Source: CAMAUF01 sp046152925 (GTDB taxonomy: Bacteria; Chloroflexota; Dehalococcoidia; Tepidiformales; Tepidiformaceae). Taken from it: 54,155 nt of DNA. The notes beneath the pieces are model-generated. The model was given only the letters and a program-made list of their open reading frames with translations. It had not been told where the DNA came from and ran no database searches. The stretch spans positions 1 through 54,155 of the forward strand of contig JBJXFX010000056.1 of the NCBI GenBank assembly GCA_046152925.1, given 5' to 3'. A program made the position numbers and the translations under genes. Shown one piece after another: positions 29,966 through 38,379 of the stretch. Each line of letters opens with the position of its first letter. The stretch's first letter is position 1.

Positions 29966-31327
29966 TCAGATCCATCCCGTAGGAGACCATGCCTGGGACT
30001 GACGACCGAGGGCGGTGGCAGGGGGGGACCCTTTGACATATTCACTGATGATCGATGCCCACGGACCGTTGGCCCGGAGGCTAGCCATCAGCCCGGTGAA
30101 GCCGAAGTTGATGCGCTGAGTGAACACCATGCCAGCGGGGATGTTGAGTTTCCGGTTGACCCGGCCGACCTCTCCGGATAGCTGAAGGTTTTGTTTGACC
30201 ATTTGAGCGGCAAGATCGGGAGTGAAAGTCACGCCGTCACCCACGATAAAGCTGTAGTAGAGCCGCATGTGGTCCCAAAGTTCTTGCGTCGAAATATCCG
30301 AATCAGGCGGCAGGTAGCCGATATCTTCCATCGCCTTTCGCCAAACATCCAGGTCGCCATCAACAACACCAGCAATCATCTCATTCAAGTGACGCCGCCG
30401 ACTGGAAGAGAATTCGGCCACGCAGCCGAAGTCGACGAAGGCAACGCTTCCATCGTCGGCGATCAAGTAGTTCCCAGCGTGAGGGTCTGCCTGGAAGATG
30501 CCGTGCCGGTGCATCATCCCGAACGTAAACCGGAAAATAATCTCAGCAATCCGATTTCTCTCATCTGCAGGCATCATCTTTGCGTAGCCAAACGAGTGCC
30601 AAGGGACGTATTCTTGAATCAGCAACCGGGACGTGCTGAATTCAGGAAACACCTTCGGTACCCTAATAAACGGATGCCCATCCAGCAGTCCGCCGATCCG
30701 TTCTTGGTTCCTCAGTTCGGCGGTGTAATCGAGTTCTGCTCCTATCCCCGCCGTCAGGTCGGCGATAACCGGCCCAGCATCGAGGCCCTTCGATACCATT
30801 CCAAATAGCGAAACTATCGCACCCATATTCTTAAGATCGGCCGACACGGCCTGTTGCACCCCGGGGTACTGCACCTTCACGGCCACCCGCTCCCCGGAGC
30901 GTAGTCGCGCACGGTGAACCTGCCCGATGGAAGCGGCGGCAAACGCAGTCCATTCGAATTCAGAGAAGACGCTCTCAGGTTCGCGCCCCAACTCCGCCAC
31001 AACAGTTGCGCGTGTAAGTTCAGGAGCCATCGGCGGCGCTTGAGACTGGAGCTTTGCCAGTTGGTCAGCCACGGCGTCTGGCACGGTCCCGCTCATCAGC
31101 GAAACAACCTGGCCAAGCTTCATCGCCACGCCCTTCATGTTCCCCATGGTCTGAGCCACATCCTCGGCCGTGCGAAGGGCAGCGCGCTCCTGTCGCGCCG
31201 CTCGCCCGGGGCCGACGGACGCGACAGCCGCCCGGGCAAGACCCTTGCCAGCCAGCGCACCCAGGCTGGCGGCCCGCCGGGCTCGTGAGCCTTTAACTCC
31301 GCCCGTGCCAAACGTCGCGCTCGTCAT
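29966..31327 (-). CDS. ABC1/UbiB (AarF)-family atypical kinase
   Basis: 453 residues. The ATG at 31327 has GGAGT about 8 nt upstream. Family motifs are in order: the K-x-G-Q motif in GVAMKLGQVVSLMSG; the alanine-rich loop in AFAAASIGQVHRARL; the lysine in VAVKVQYPG; the E-x-D signature in ELDYTAELRNQERI; the catalytic QADPHAGNYL; and DFG in VAFVDFGCVAEF. ABC1 kinases support quinone or isoprenoid lipid metabolism by ATPase activity. The partner is unknown here, and no ubi or men gene is nearby. GC is lower than in the core regions. Confidence 0.93.
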   Translation of the reverse strand: MTSATFGTGGVKGSRARRAASLGALAGKGLARAAVASVGPGRAARQERAALRTAEDVAQTMGNMKGVAMKLGQVVSLMSGTVPDAVADQLAKLQSQAPPMAPELTRATVVAELGREPESVFSEFEWTAFAAASIGQVHRARLRSGERVAVKVQYPGVQQAVSADLKNMGAIVSLFGMVSKGLDAGPVIADLTAGIGAELDYTAELRNQERIGGLLDGHPFIRVPKVFPEFSTSRLLIQEYVPWHSFGYAKMMPADERNRIAEIIFRFTFGMMHRHGIFQADPHAGNYLIADDGSVAFVDFGCVAEFSSSRRRHLNEMIAGVVDGDLDVWRKAMEDIGYLPPDSDISTQELWDHMRLYYSFIVGDGVTFTPDLAAQMVKQNLQLSGEVGRVNRKLNIPAGMVFTQRINFGFTGLMASLRANGPWASIISEYVKGSPPATALGRQSQAWSPTGWI

Positions 31328-31408
31328 TGTCTTACTCCACTCATCAGGTATGCAGAGGCCATTCCGGGCGTCCAAATGCAGCAGCGTCGCCACCGCCCGA
31401 ACACGACG

Positions 31409-32569
31409 TCAATCTGCCACCAGAACCGGAACGCCGAGCCGTTGGAGCTTTTCGATGGTCATGCCCCGGATTCGCTCGCCGATGCTCGGCTGACGTGTCT
31501 CTGCAGGTAGCACGAGAAGGGCACCGTTGAATCTCTTGAGCGCGGCTCGAAGGCCGTCGCCTCCGGCTGCGGTCGGAAACCAACCGCCCGCCCTGACGCC
31601 GAGGAAGGAGGCTGCATCAATGGCGCTGGCTGTCGCGCCTCGTCCTTCGCGGCGGGCGAGGCGGGCGCCGAACAGCTCGTCCTTGCGCGGCCGCAGGTCG
31701 TCGTCGCCCCTCAGGTCGCCATAGGGACTGGAAAACAGACCTTCTCCGCTTCGTTCAACCAGTACCAGCGAGCGGCCTTCCGCTTTCGCGACGGCGATGG
31801 CGAGATGCAGAGCGGCGTCAGAGTCGCCGCGGCCAACGGGTACGACGACTGCCCCTTCGGCGGCCCCGGTCGCGGGGGGCGCCAATGCGGCGACAGCCGC
31901 GATGACCGACTCCGCCATCGGATCGACGTGGTCGAGCCTACTTACAGGCTCGTCTGATAGGGCCGCGACGGGCGCCGCCTCCGTTGGCGCGCCGAGCGCT
32001 TTAGACTCTTCCCGGCGCGCCCGGTACCCTTCCAACTCCCTCTCCCCAAGACCCGAAACGCTGGTGAGCGCGCGGATCAGCTCCCCAACGACATCGGGGT
32101 CTTCTGAGATGAAGCCGACAAAGAGCTTCCCCTCCGCCGCCGCACCCCCGACGCCGAAAGTTCCCGGGTCCCCAAGCTCCCAGCTGACGAAGGCAATGGG
32201 CAAAGGTGCATCAGAGACGAGGAACCATTGGTTCTCGAGGCGGCGCGTATGAGGCCTGAGTTGCCGGTAGTCAACTCCCGGGATATCGACTACAGGACGG
32301 CCGGTCCCGTAGACAGTCACGTGAGTGTTGGCCGCTACCAGTTGCCGATACCGGGCCGCTTCCACGTCAAACTTCTTGGAGGTCTGGAAGCCGGAAAGAA
32401 GGTTCCCGGTCTTAGCGTTCGCCTCGACTCGCCTGGTGACGCGCAGCATCTCGCGGGGGTCATGCACGAACGCCGTGGCTTCCGGGAAGCGCCCCAGCCG
32501 TTCCGCCAGCCGACGGCCAATCTCGTAGATGCCCTCTTCTCCTGCACCTGCCGGGTAGGTCCAATCCAT
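31409..32569 (-). CDS. DICT sensory-domain protein with C-terminal UspA-like domain
   Basis: 386 residues. The start is the ATG at 32569 after GGGGGAG; the open frame extends upstream but into non-coding repeats. The N-terminal half (about 10-185) resembles the DICT sensor: YEIGRRLAERLGRFPEATAFVHDP, then ANAKTGNLLSGFQTSKKF, then ENQWFLVSDAPLPIAFVSWE. An Asp/Ala linker leads to the C-terminal part (about 255-386). That part has VVVPVGRGDSDAALHLAIAVAKAEGRSLVLVERS and ends in RIRGMTIEKLQRLGVPVLVAD, which resembles an alpha/beta nucleotide-binding or universal-stress fold. DICT domains usually belong to light- or redox-linked signalling. It is first in the leftward group. Confidence 0.65.
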   Translation of the reverse strand: MDWTYPAGAGEEGIYEIGRRLAERLGRFPEATAFVHDPREMLRVTRRVEANAKTGNLLSGFQTSKKFDVEAARYRQLVAANTHVTVYGTGRPVVDIPGVDYRQLRPHTRRLENQWFLVSDAPLPIAFVSWELGDPGTFGVGGAAAEGKLFVGFISEDPDVVGELIRALTSVSGLGERELEGYRARREESKALGAPTEAAPVAALSDEPVSRLDHVDPMAESVIAAVAALAPPATGAAEGAVVVPVGRGDSDAALHLAIAVAKAEGRSLVLVERSGEGLFSSPYGDLRGDDDLRPRKDELFGARLARREGRGATASAIDAASFLGVRAGGWFPTAAGGDGLRAALKRFNGALLVLPAETRQPSIGERIRGMTIEKLQRLGVPVLVAD

Positions 32570-32995
32570 CGTCTCCCCCTCTTGATAGCGCTCGTATATG
32601 AATCGTGGGCCACAGGCCGGCGGCCCGCCCACATGTAACAAACAGTGGACAAATCTTCGCGTTTTTCCATCGTACTGTCCAATGTTCGTCCGAGATTCAA
32701 CAGGCATCATCAAGTCAATCTCTCGATGGCCGTTTGCGATTCGCCTGGATGTGCCGACGATCTCGGCTTCTCGGCCAGGCAGGGTCGGCGGGAGGAACTG
32801 CGGCCCACTCTTGTTTGGCCGGGGAAGGTGCAGCCCGGTGCGCATCCGAGTGCAAATCCAACCTCCGCGGCGTCGTCCCCGCCCCATGCCCCACCCCCGG
32901 CGACCACGATCTCGCGCTTGGGTTTATCGCTCCGGTCACACCCCCTGCGGCCAAAACACTAGACGCGCACAGATCCGGGAGAGGATGATGAACCA
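32570..32995. other. Intergenic region between DICT gene and DUF3592-like gene
   Basis: 426 nt without a gene. It contains the divergent promoters (unassigned), an ACATGT palindrome near 32632-32637 and repeat B copy 2 at its right end. The plus-strand GGGAGAGG ribosome binding site belongs to the next gene. Confidence 0.6.
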
Positions 32996-33008
32996 ATGCG
33001 CCTGCTGG
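32884..33008 (+). repeat. Repeat B copy 2: leader and first codons of an intact gene
   Basis: It matches 28801-28977 in a 40-bp block (32884-32923) and a 34-bp block (32956-32989). It continues through CCAATGCGCCTGCTGG at the start of the gene at 32996. The spacer between blocks is 32 nt here against 84 nt in copy 1. Confidence 0.85.
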
Positions 33009-33310
33009 ACCGGTTCTTCGGCAAGACCGACAAGAATGTCGAGCGTAACGGCGTCCCCGCCAAGGCAACGATCGTCAGCGTCAAAGAGGGTCCTCCAATC
33101 GTGAACGGTCGGCCCACGTTCACGATCGATCTGGAGGTCCACCTCCCGGAGGGGCCCGCTCGTGCAGAAGCCCGGCAGCGCGTCAGCAGCATCCTCCTCG
33201 GCCGGCTGCTCCCTGGTTCCGCTGTCCCCGTCCGCCTGGACCCGAAGGACCGCACGCACGCGGTCTTGGATCAGCATGCGATGCTCGGCCAGGCGGACAA
33301 CCCGAAGTAG
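32996..33310 (+). CDS. Small DUF3592-like/beta-barrel protein
   Basis: 104 residues. After MRLLDRFFGKTDKNVERNG comes a compact beta domain: VPAKATIVSVKEGPPIVNGRPTFTIDLEV, then GSAVPVRLDPKDRTHAVLDQ. This resembles the small OB- or barrel-like domain common in actinobacterial proteins with GxPAxAxIxxV starts (DUF3592/SHOCT neighbours); function is unknown. GGGAGAGG lies 12 nt before the ATG. Its leader and first codons are duplicated at 28801-28977, and its downstream sequence resembles repeat A. It therefore looks like one unit of an earlier tandem array. Confidence 0.7.
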   Translation: MRLLDRFFGKTDKNVERNGVPAKATIVSVKEGPPIVNGRPTFTIDLEVHLPEGPARAEARQRVSSILLGRLLPGSAVPVRLDPKDRTHAVLDQHAMLGQADNPK

Positions 33311-33420
33311 GTTCGCCGGCGTCTCGTCAGCGGCGTCTATACAGCCCGTATCGTCTCGTTTCGCCTCACTGCCGGCTGACCAGGGCTCCGCCAAGGCTTC
33401 GCCCCGCCTCGAACGTGACC

Positions 33421-33484
33421 CCCGGGCGCCAGTCCGCCCTTCGCGATCCCCTCGCTCCGCCATACGCTCCCGACATGCCCGCCG
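33421..33484 (+). repeat. Repeat A copy 2
   Basis: It begins CCCGGGCGCCAGTCCGCCCT and matches 28721-28785 with scattered differences. It lies about 110 nt after the DUF3592-like gene. Confidence 0.7.
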
Positions 33485-33520
33485 CTCGCCATCGATCGCC
33501 GCGCCCCACAGCCCCCGTCG

Positions 33521-33585
33521 ATGAGCCACATGAGCCTTGGCTCATGAAAACGAGATCAATGAGCCAACCACGTGCCTTGGCTCAT
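33521..33585. repeat. Cluster of ATGAGCC/GGCTCAT palindromes
   Basis: ATGAGCC occurs at 33521, 33530 and 33559. GGCTCAT occurs at 33539 and 33579. They form a 16-bp perfect palindrome with a 2-nt centre (33530-33545) and a hairpin with a 9-bp stem, ATGAGCCAA/TTGGCTCAT, and a 9-nt loop (33559-33585). There is no T-run, so this is not a simple terminator. Confidence 0.8.
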
Positions 33586-33643
33586 CAAGCCTCGTCCCCA
33601 CCGATGTCCCGCCACGAGCCGGACAAGGCAAGCCTCATGCAAA

Positions 33644-33955
33644 CCGTACCCCGACCGCCAGGGAGGGTCCTCCTTCCCACCAGCGACATCCCGCCGCCAC
33701 ATCGTCTCAGGACGCTCCCCCTCGCCGGCGAAGTCGGGAGACGGAGGATGCTCCGCTTGGGGCGAGGGCCGCCCCGCCGCCGCGAAGCCAACCCCAGCCC
33801 CGAACCCGGCAAGGCTCTCGCCCGGCCCCACCGTACCCCGACCGCCAGGGAGGGTCCTCGTTCCCGCCAACGACATCCCACCACACCGTCTCAGGACGCT
33901 CCCCCTCGCCGCCAAGTCGGGAGACGAAGGATGCTCCGCTTGGGGTGAGGGCCGG
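33644..33955 (+). repeat. Two direct repeats of about 125 bp
   Basis: Copies at about 33644-33771 and 33831-33955 share CCGTACCCCGACCGCCAGGG, TCTCAGGACGCTCCCCCTCG, and AGTCGGGAGAC through GGATGCTCCGCTTGGGG, with a few substitutions and small gaps. Copy starts are 187 nt apart. Inner CTCCCCCTCGCC and GGGGCGAGGG arms can pair, so each copy may fold. They look like dispersed extragenic repeats. Confidence 0.85.
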
Positions 33956-34018
33956 GCCCCGCCGCTCTGCTACCATCACCCGCTGGACGGCCAGCACAGA
34001 CCCGCGGAGGCGACAACC

Positions 34019-34900
34019 ATGGTGAACTTCGGTCTCAGCTTCTTCCCGACCCACCTCAGCATCAGCCCGGTCAAGGTCGCGGTCGAGGCGGAGCGGCTTG
34101 GCTTCGAGTCCCTCTGGATCCCCGAACACTCGCACATCCCCGTCGATACCGCGTTCCCGCTCGCCGACGAGGTCCCCATGATGTACCGGAGCATGTTCGA
34201 CCCCTTCGTCTCGCTTGCGGCGGCCGCCTCGGTCACCACCCGCCTCAAGCTCGCCACCGGCATCTGCCTGGTCACTCAGCGCGACCCGTTCAACTGCGCG
34301 AAAGAGGTCGCGACCCTCGACCAGCTCTCTGGCGGGCGCGTGATTTTCGGGATCGGCGCGGGCTGGAACGAACCGGAAATGCGCAACCACGGGACCGACC
34401 CAGCCTCGCGCTTCCGCCTGATGCGCGAGCGCGTCGAGGCGATGAAAGCGCTCTGGACGCAGGATGTGGCCGAATACCACGGTCGCCTGGTGGACTTCGG
34501 GCCGACCTGGCAGTGGCCCAAGCCGGTCCAGCGGCCGCATCCCCCGATCATCCTCGGCGGGGCGGGCGCAAACGTCCTCCAACGGGTCGCAGCCTACGGC
34601 GATGGCTGGCTGCCCGCGGTCACGCCCGTCTGGAACGAATCGCTGCGCGGCCGGATGACGGCGCTCGACGACCTAGAAGCTCAGGTCCTCGAAGTGCAGG
34701 ACCTGGCCGCCCGCGCCGGCCGCCCGCGCGTTTCGGTCACGGTGCCACTCCTCGCGCTCGAACGGTTCGGCCCCGAGCGCTTGGCCGAATTGGGCGCCGA
34801 CCGGGTGAACCTCGGCCTCGGCTCGGTCCCGGAGGGCGAGGCGCTCGAACAGCTCGCGACGCTCGGGGAAGTCGTCGCCAAATGGAACACGGCGAGCTAG
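34019..34900 (+). CDS. LLM-class F420-dependent oxidoreductase
   Basis: 293 residues, luciferase-like TIM barrel. The ATG at 34019 has GGAGG 8 nt upstream. Characteristic segments are AVEAERLGFESLWIPEHSHIP, LATGICLVTQRDPFNCAKEVATLDQLSGGRVIFGIGAGWNEPEM and HPPIILGGAGANVLQRVAAYGDGWLP. The HPPI to GDGW region is typical of F420-using branches such as the TIGR03619 type. The reaction is a hydride transfer to or from an unknown substrate. It stands alone between the repeat region and a DUF1801 gene. Confidence 0.92.
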   Translation: MVNFGLSFFPTHLSISPVKVAVEAERLGFESLWIPEHSHIPVDTAFPLADEVPMMYRSMFDPFVSLAAAASVTTRLKLATGICLVTQRDPFNCAKEVATLDQLSGGRVIFGIGAGWNEPEMRNHGTDPASRFRLMRERVEAMKALWTQDVAEYHGRLVDFGPTWQWPKPVQRPHPPIILGGAGANVLQRVAAYGDGWLPAVTPVWNESLRGRMTALDDLEAQVLEVQDLAARAGRPRVSVTVPLLALERFGPERLAELGADRVNLGLGSVPEGEALEQLATLGEVVAKWNTAS

Positions 34901-35029
34901 CGCCGGTCCGACGCGGCCGGCTTGCGGCGTCTCACCTCCACGGGCCGCCAGGCCAGCGCTGAGTTTTCGAGTGACGGCCTGCGTGGTCTACTACCCATCG
35001 ACCCGCGACCGAAGGGAGATCACGCAACG

Positions 35030-35881
35030 ATGACTCAACCTCCGCCTGGCGTCCCACCCTCATCCCAAATCGACCAGCGTGTCGCCGAGCTCGGCGATTG
35101 GCGGGGCGAGACGCTCGCCAGGATGCGCGCCCTCATCCACGAGGCCGACCCGGAGGTCCTCGAGGAGTGGAAGTGGGCCAAGGCGACCAGCCCCGGGACA
35201 CCCGTCTGGTCGCACGGCGGGATCATCTGCACCGGCGAGGCCTACAAGGCGGTCGTCAAGCTCACCTTCGCAAAAGGGGCAGCGTTGCCCGACCCTGCGA
35301 AGCTCTTCAACTCGTGCCTCGAGGGCAACGTGCGCCGCGCGATCGACATCCGCGAAGGCGAGGCCATCGACGCGGACGCGTTCAGGGAGCTCATCCGCGC
35401 CGCCGTCGCGCTGAACCTCGTCGTTGCCAAGCCCACGAAACGAGCGGCAACCGTGGCGGCTGAGCCAGCGCCAGCGAAGGCGCCCGTGCTGCTCTCCGGC
35501 GGCAACCCGCGGATCCCCAAAGGTGACGGCGACACCCCGGTGGAGGCGTACCTCGCGGCGATGCCCGATTGGCGCCAGGGCATCGGCCGCCGTCTCGACG
35601 CACTGATCGTGGCCACCGTACCGGGTGTCCAGAAGGCCGTGCGCTGGAATTCACCCTTCTATGGGGTGGAAGGCCTGGGCTGGTTCGTCTCGTTCCACAC
35701 CTTCGCCAAGTACGTGAAGGTGGCCCTCTTCCGCGGCGTCGACCTCGTCCCGCCCCCGCCCGGCGGCAAGAGCAAGGACGGCAGCCGTTGGGTCGATATC
35801 CACGAGGACGACTTTGACGAGGCGAAGTTGGCGTCGTGGATCCGCCAAGCGGCGGCGCTTCCCGGCTGGGACGGCAAGTAG
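35030..35881 (+). CDS. Two-domain DUF1801 protein
   Basis: 283 residues. Domain 1 (about 12-130) has RGETLARMRALIHEADPEVLEEWKWAKATSP and LTFAKGAALPDPAKLFNS, the DUF1801 pattern. Domain 2 (about 170-283) has VEAYLAAMPDWRQGIGRRLDALI, then VQKAVRWNSPFYGVEGLGWFVSFHTFAKYVKV, again DUF1801 (YdhG/iron-chaperone-like). A Lys/Ala/Pro linker joins them. Single-domain members bind iron in Bacillus (Fra type), but most have no known role. The ATG at 35030 follows GGGAG; earlier in-frame starts lack similarity. It converges with the cupredoxin gene, 2 nt between stops. Confidence 0.82.
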   Translation: MTQPPPGVPPSSQIDQRVAELGDWRGETLARMRALIHEADPEVLEEWKWAKATSPGTPVWSHGGIICTGEAYKAVVKLTFAKGAALPDPAKLFNSCLEGNVRRAIDIREGEAIDADAFRELIRAAVALNLVVAKPTKRAATVAAEPAPAKAPVLLSGGNPRIPKGDGDTPVEAYLAAMPDWRQGIGRRLDALIVATVPGVQKAVRWNSPFYGVEGLGWFVSFHTFAKYVKVALFRGVDLVPPPPGGKSKDGSRWVDIHEDDFDEAKLASWIRQAAALPGWDGK

Positions 35882-35883
35882 CC

Positions 35884-36978
35884 TTAGCGCCGCCGCGCCA
35901 GGCGCCAGCCGGACACCGTACCCCCGGCAGCTATCGCCACAAGGGCCAGAAGCCACGACCACGTCTGGGATACGCCCCCCGGACCGGGCCCGCCCCCTGA
36001 TCCGGTCGCGGGCGGGCCCGGGGTTGGACGCGGCGCCGGGGTTGGGGTCACGGGCGCGCCATCAACGACGTTGATCGTCCCGACGTGGCCCTGGTCCCGG
36101 TGGAGGATGCAGTAGTAGGCGTAGCTGCCTGGCTTGGCGAACCGGATGCTGAAGTCCAGGCCGGACTCGCGATCGATGCCGAGCGGCCCGCTATTCCAGA
36201 AGCCCTCGCCTCGGTACGCGTCCGCTGGGCGGGAGACAGCGTCGACCAGGGGGTTTCCGGGCAGCGGCACACCCGTCGGAAAGGGGCCGAAGGTCACGGT
36301 GTGGGGCGTCTTCGCCATCGTGTGCCACGCGACGGTGTCGCCGGTGGCAATCGTCAGGGTTGGCGGGAAGAACTGTTGGACATCACCGTACCGGGTCTCC
36401 CGCGCAATCCGGACGAGATGCGAAGTCGTGCCGTCGGCGAGTGGCGTCTTCTCGACCGGCTGGGCCCGGGCCGATGCCGCGATCGCCTCCAGCTCGCCGA
36501 GCGCGGCATCGTACTCTGCCTTCGCCCGTGCGTCGGCGGCCGGCTGGGTATCTACTCCAGCCGCCCCAGGAGCGACCACGCGCACCACGCCGCGGTGGTC
36601 CGGATGGATGAAGCAAAAGTAGGGGTAGGCGCCGACTTTCGGGAAGCTTACGGTGTACCGCTTGCCGGGGCCAAAGGTGACATCCGACGAGACGAACGCG
36701 CTGCCGTCGTAAGTCGTGGGCGATGGAGTGGAGGTGATGGGAAAGCGGTCGGGTGTACCAAACGAGACCGTGTGCGGCTCGAACCAGGTGAACTCCCAGG
36801 TGAGGGAGGCGCCGGCTTCGACGGTCACGGTTTCAGGGAGGAAGGCGTTCACGGCGAAGCCGCCCTGACCGGCGCCGGCGCGAAGCGTGAGGTGAGTCAC
36901 CGCGCGGGCCGGCTCGTGGAACCCTACCACTCCACCAAGGGTGATGAGCGCGGCGAGAGCGAGGAGTGAAGTTCGCAT
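35884..36978 (-). CDS. Secreted, membrane-anchored protein with two cupredoxin domains
   Basis: 364 residues. Signal peptide 1-26 (LLALAALITLGGVVGF). Cupredoxin 1 (about 40-135) has the copper ligand His in WFEPHTVSFG and Cys-His in YPYFCFIHPDHRG. Cupredoxin 2 (about 190-310) has His in AKTPHTVTFG and Cys-His in YAYYCILHRDQGHVG. A Pro/Gly linker (about 315-335) and one transmembrane helix (about 339-357) with an RLARRR tail follow, so the protein is anchored outside the cell. It probably carries electrons or stores copper. The protein lacks the methionine of plastocyanin in the usual place; the second domain has Q-G-H instead. Confidence 0.88.
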   Translation of the reverse strand: MRTSLLALAALITLGGVVGFHEPARAVTHLTLRAGAGQGGFAVNAFLPETVTVEAGASLTWEFTWFEPHTVSFGTPDRFPITSTPSPTTYDGSAFVSSDVTFGPGKRYTVSFPKVGAYPYFCFIHPDHRGVVRVVAPGAAGVDTQPAADARAKAEYDAALGELEAIAASARAQPVEKTPLADGTTSHLVRIARETRYGDVQQFFPPTLTIATGDTVAWHTMAKTPHTVTFGPFPTGVPLPGNPLVDAVSRPADAYRGEGFWNSGPLGIDRESGLDFSIRFAKPGSYAYYCILHRDQGHVGTINVVDGAPVTPTPAPRPTPGPPATGSGGGPGPGGVSQTWSWLLALVAIAAGGTVSGWRLARRR

Positions 36979-37083
36979 CGGTCCACTGTACGGGCAGCGG
37001 GGCGGCGCGCCTTCGGGCGGTCGACCCCCGATGGCCGGGCCAATGGGACACGGGAACCCGCTTTCGGGCCCAATAGGGCCGAA

Positions 37084-38379
37084 TCACCGCCCCCGGAAGG
37101 CGGCGAGCGCGCGGCGCCGCGCCTCTGCGAGGTCCACCATCGGGGAAGGCCGCGGCCCGGCGCCAAGCCACAGCCGGCGGTAGGCCCCGTCGGGGTCGAA
37201 GCGCTGGGCCTGGCGCTCGGGACTGAACAGGCGGAAGTACGGGGCCGCGTCGACGCCAGTCGACGCGCACCACTGCCAGTTCAAAGCGTTACTCGCGACG
37301 TCGCCATCGAGTAGCTGGCGCATGAACCAGGCGTGCCCCTTCCGCCAGTCGATCAACAGCTGCTTGGAGAGGAAGCTGGCAGCCACCATCCGGGCGCGAT
37401 TCGGCATAAAGCCGCTCGCCACAAGTTCCTTCATGCCCGCATCGACCAGATCGAAGCCGGTCTCGCCTGCGCACCAGCGGTTGAAGTCTTCTGGGGAGGA
37501 GCGCCAAGGGAGATCCGCTCGGCTGGGGACGAGCGCTCTCTCCGCCAGTTCTGGGAAGTGCCACGCGGTGTAGTGCGCGTATTCCCGCCAGGCGAGCTCG
37601 GCGGCGAACTTCGTGCCGGCGCCACACGCCGCGAGCACGTCCCTCGGAGAGAGCAGGCCGAACTTCAGGTCCTGACTAATCCGGGCTGTCCCTTCCCGGT
37701 CCAGGCGGTCGCGATCCTCCGCGTACGACGCCACGTTCCAGCGCACGAAGGCCGCCAGCCGGACACGTGCTGCCCATTCGCCAGGGGCGAGGCCGACCCC
37801 TTCAGCCGGGCCGGGGCGACTCGTTGGCTCTGCCGCGCCGGCAGGCGGCGCAACTGGCGAACGCATCGGGACCTCTTGCAGCCGCCGCAAAAAGCTCGCG
37901 AACGTCCGGCAGGGGCCGCCTTTGGCCGCGAGGAGCCTGGCGGGCGTGTGGAGGAGCAGCCCGTCGTGGGCGACCAGCTGGCACCCGCGGCGGTCCAAAG
38001 CGGCAGCAACGGCTGCGTCCCGTTGACGGGCGAAAGCCGTGACATCCCACGAGACGTGGACGCTGGCCGCCTGCTGGGCGGCGGCGAATCGGGGGACTTC
38101 CTCCTCGGGCCGGCCTTCGACCACGGAGAGCCGGACGCCGCACGCAGCCAGCGTCCGCCCAAGCACCTCCAGCGACGCTTCGAGAAAGCGGTTTCGCCGT
38201 TCAGAAGCCCACCTCCCACTCCGCAGGCGCGAGTCTAGGACGAACAGCGCCTGACGGCCTCCGGCGGCGAGGGACGCCGCCAACGCCGGGTTGTCGTGGA
38301 TCCGCAAGTCGCGCCGGAACCAGACGACGGCGGTCAGGACGGCCGCCGGCTGCCGCTGCCCACGACGGCCTCGAGCCAT
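37084..38379 (-). CDS. phr: Deoxyribodipyrimidine photolyase (class I, FAD)
   Basis: 431 residues. It repairs pyrimidine dimers using light. The N-terminal antenna domain starts AVVWFRRDLRIHDNPALA. The FAD-binding domain holds ISQDLKFGLLSPRDVL, ELAWREYAHYTAWHFPEL and TGFDLVDAGMKELVASGFMPNRARMVAASFLSKQLLIDWR, then DGDVASNALNWQWCASTGVDAAPYFR with the conserved WQW. The upstream ATG at 38379 overlaps the SDR gene by 46 nt. The similarity begins about 15 codons later, where only CTG is available, so the ATG is chosen with some doubt. It is translationally coupled to the SDR. Confidence 0.92.
   Translation of the reverse strand: MARGRRGQRQPAAVLTAVVWFRRDLRIHDNPALAASLAAGGRQALFVLDSRLRSGRWASERRNRFLEASLEVLGRTLAACGVRLSVVEGRPEEEVPRFAAAQQAASVHVSWDVTAFARQRDAAVAAALDRRGCQLVAHDGLLLHTPARLLAAKGGPCRTFASFLRRLQEVPMRSPVAPPAGAAEPTSRPGPAEGVGLAPGEWAARVRLAAFVRWNVASYAEDRDRLDREGTARISQDLKFGLLSPRDVLAACGAGTKFAAELAWREYAHYTAWHFPELAERALVPSRADLPWRSSPEDFNRWCAGETGFDLVDAGMKELVASGFMPNRARMVAASFLSKQLLIDWRKGHAWFMRQLLDGDVASNALNWQWCASTGVDAAPYFRLFSPERQAQRFDPDGAYRRLWLGAGPRPSPMVDLAEARRRALAAFRGR

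Larger units (their letters stand above)
33311..34018. other. Repeat-rich gene-free region
   Basis: 708 nt with no convincing gene; the open frames are Pro/Arg-rich shadows. It contains repeat A copy 2, the ATGAGCC palindromes and the two 125-bp direct repeats listed separately. The last bases carry the ribosome binding site of the LLM gene. Confidence 0.7.

Noticed and set aside
33521..33955. CRISPR array
   Set aside because: Repeat lengths (16 and about 125 bp), number and spacing do not fit, and no cas genes are nearby.
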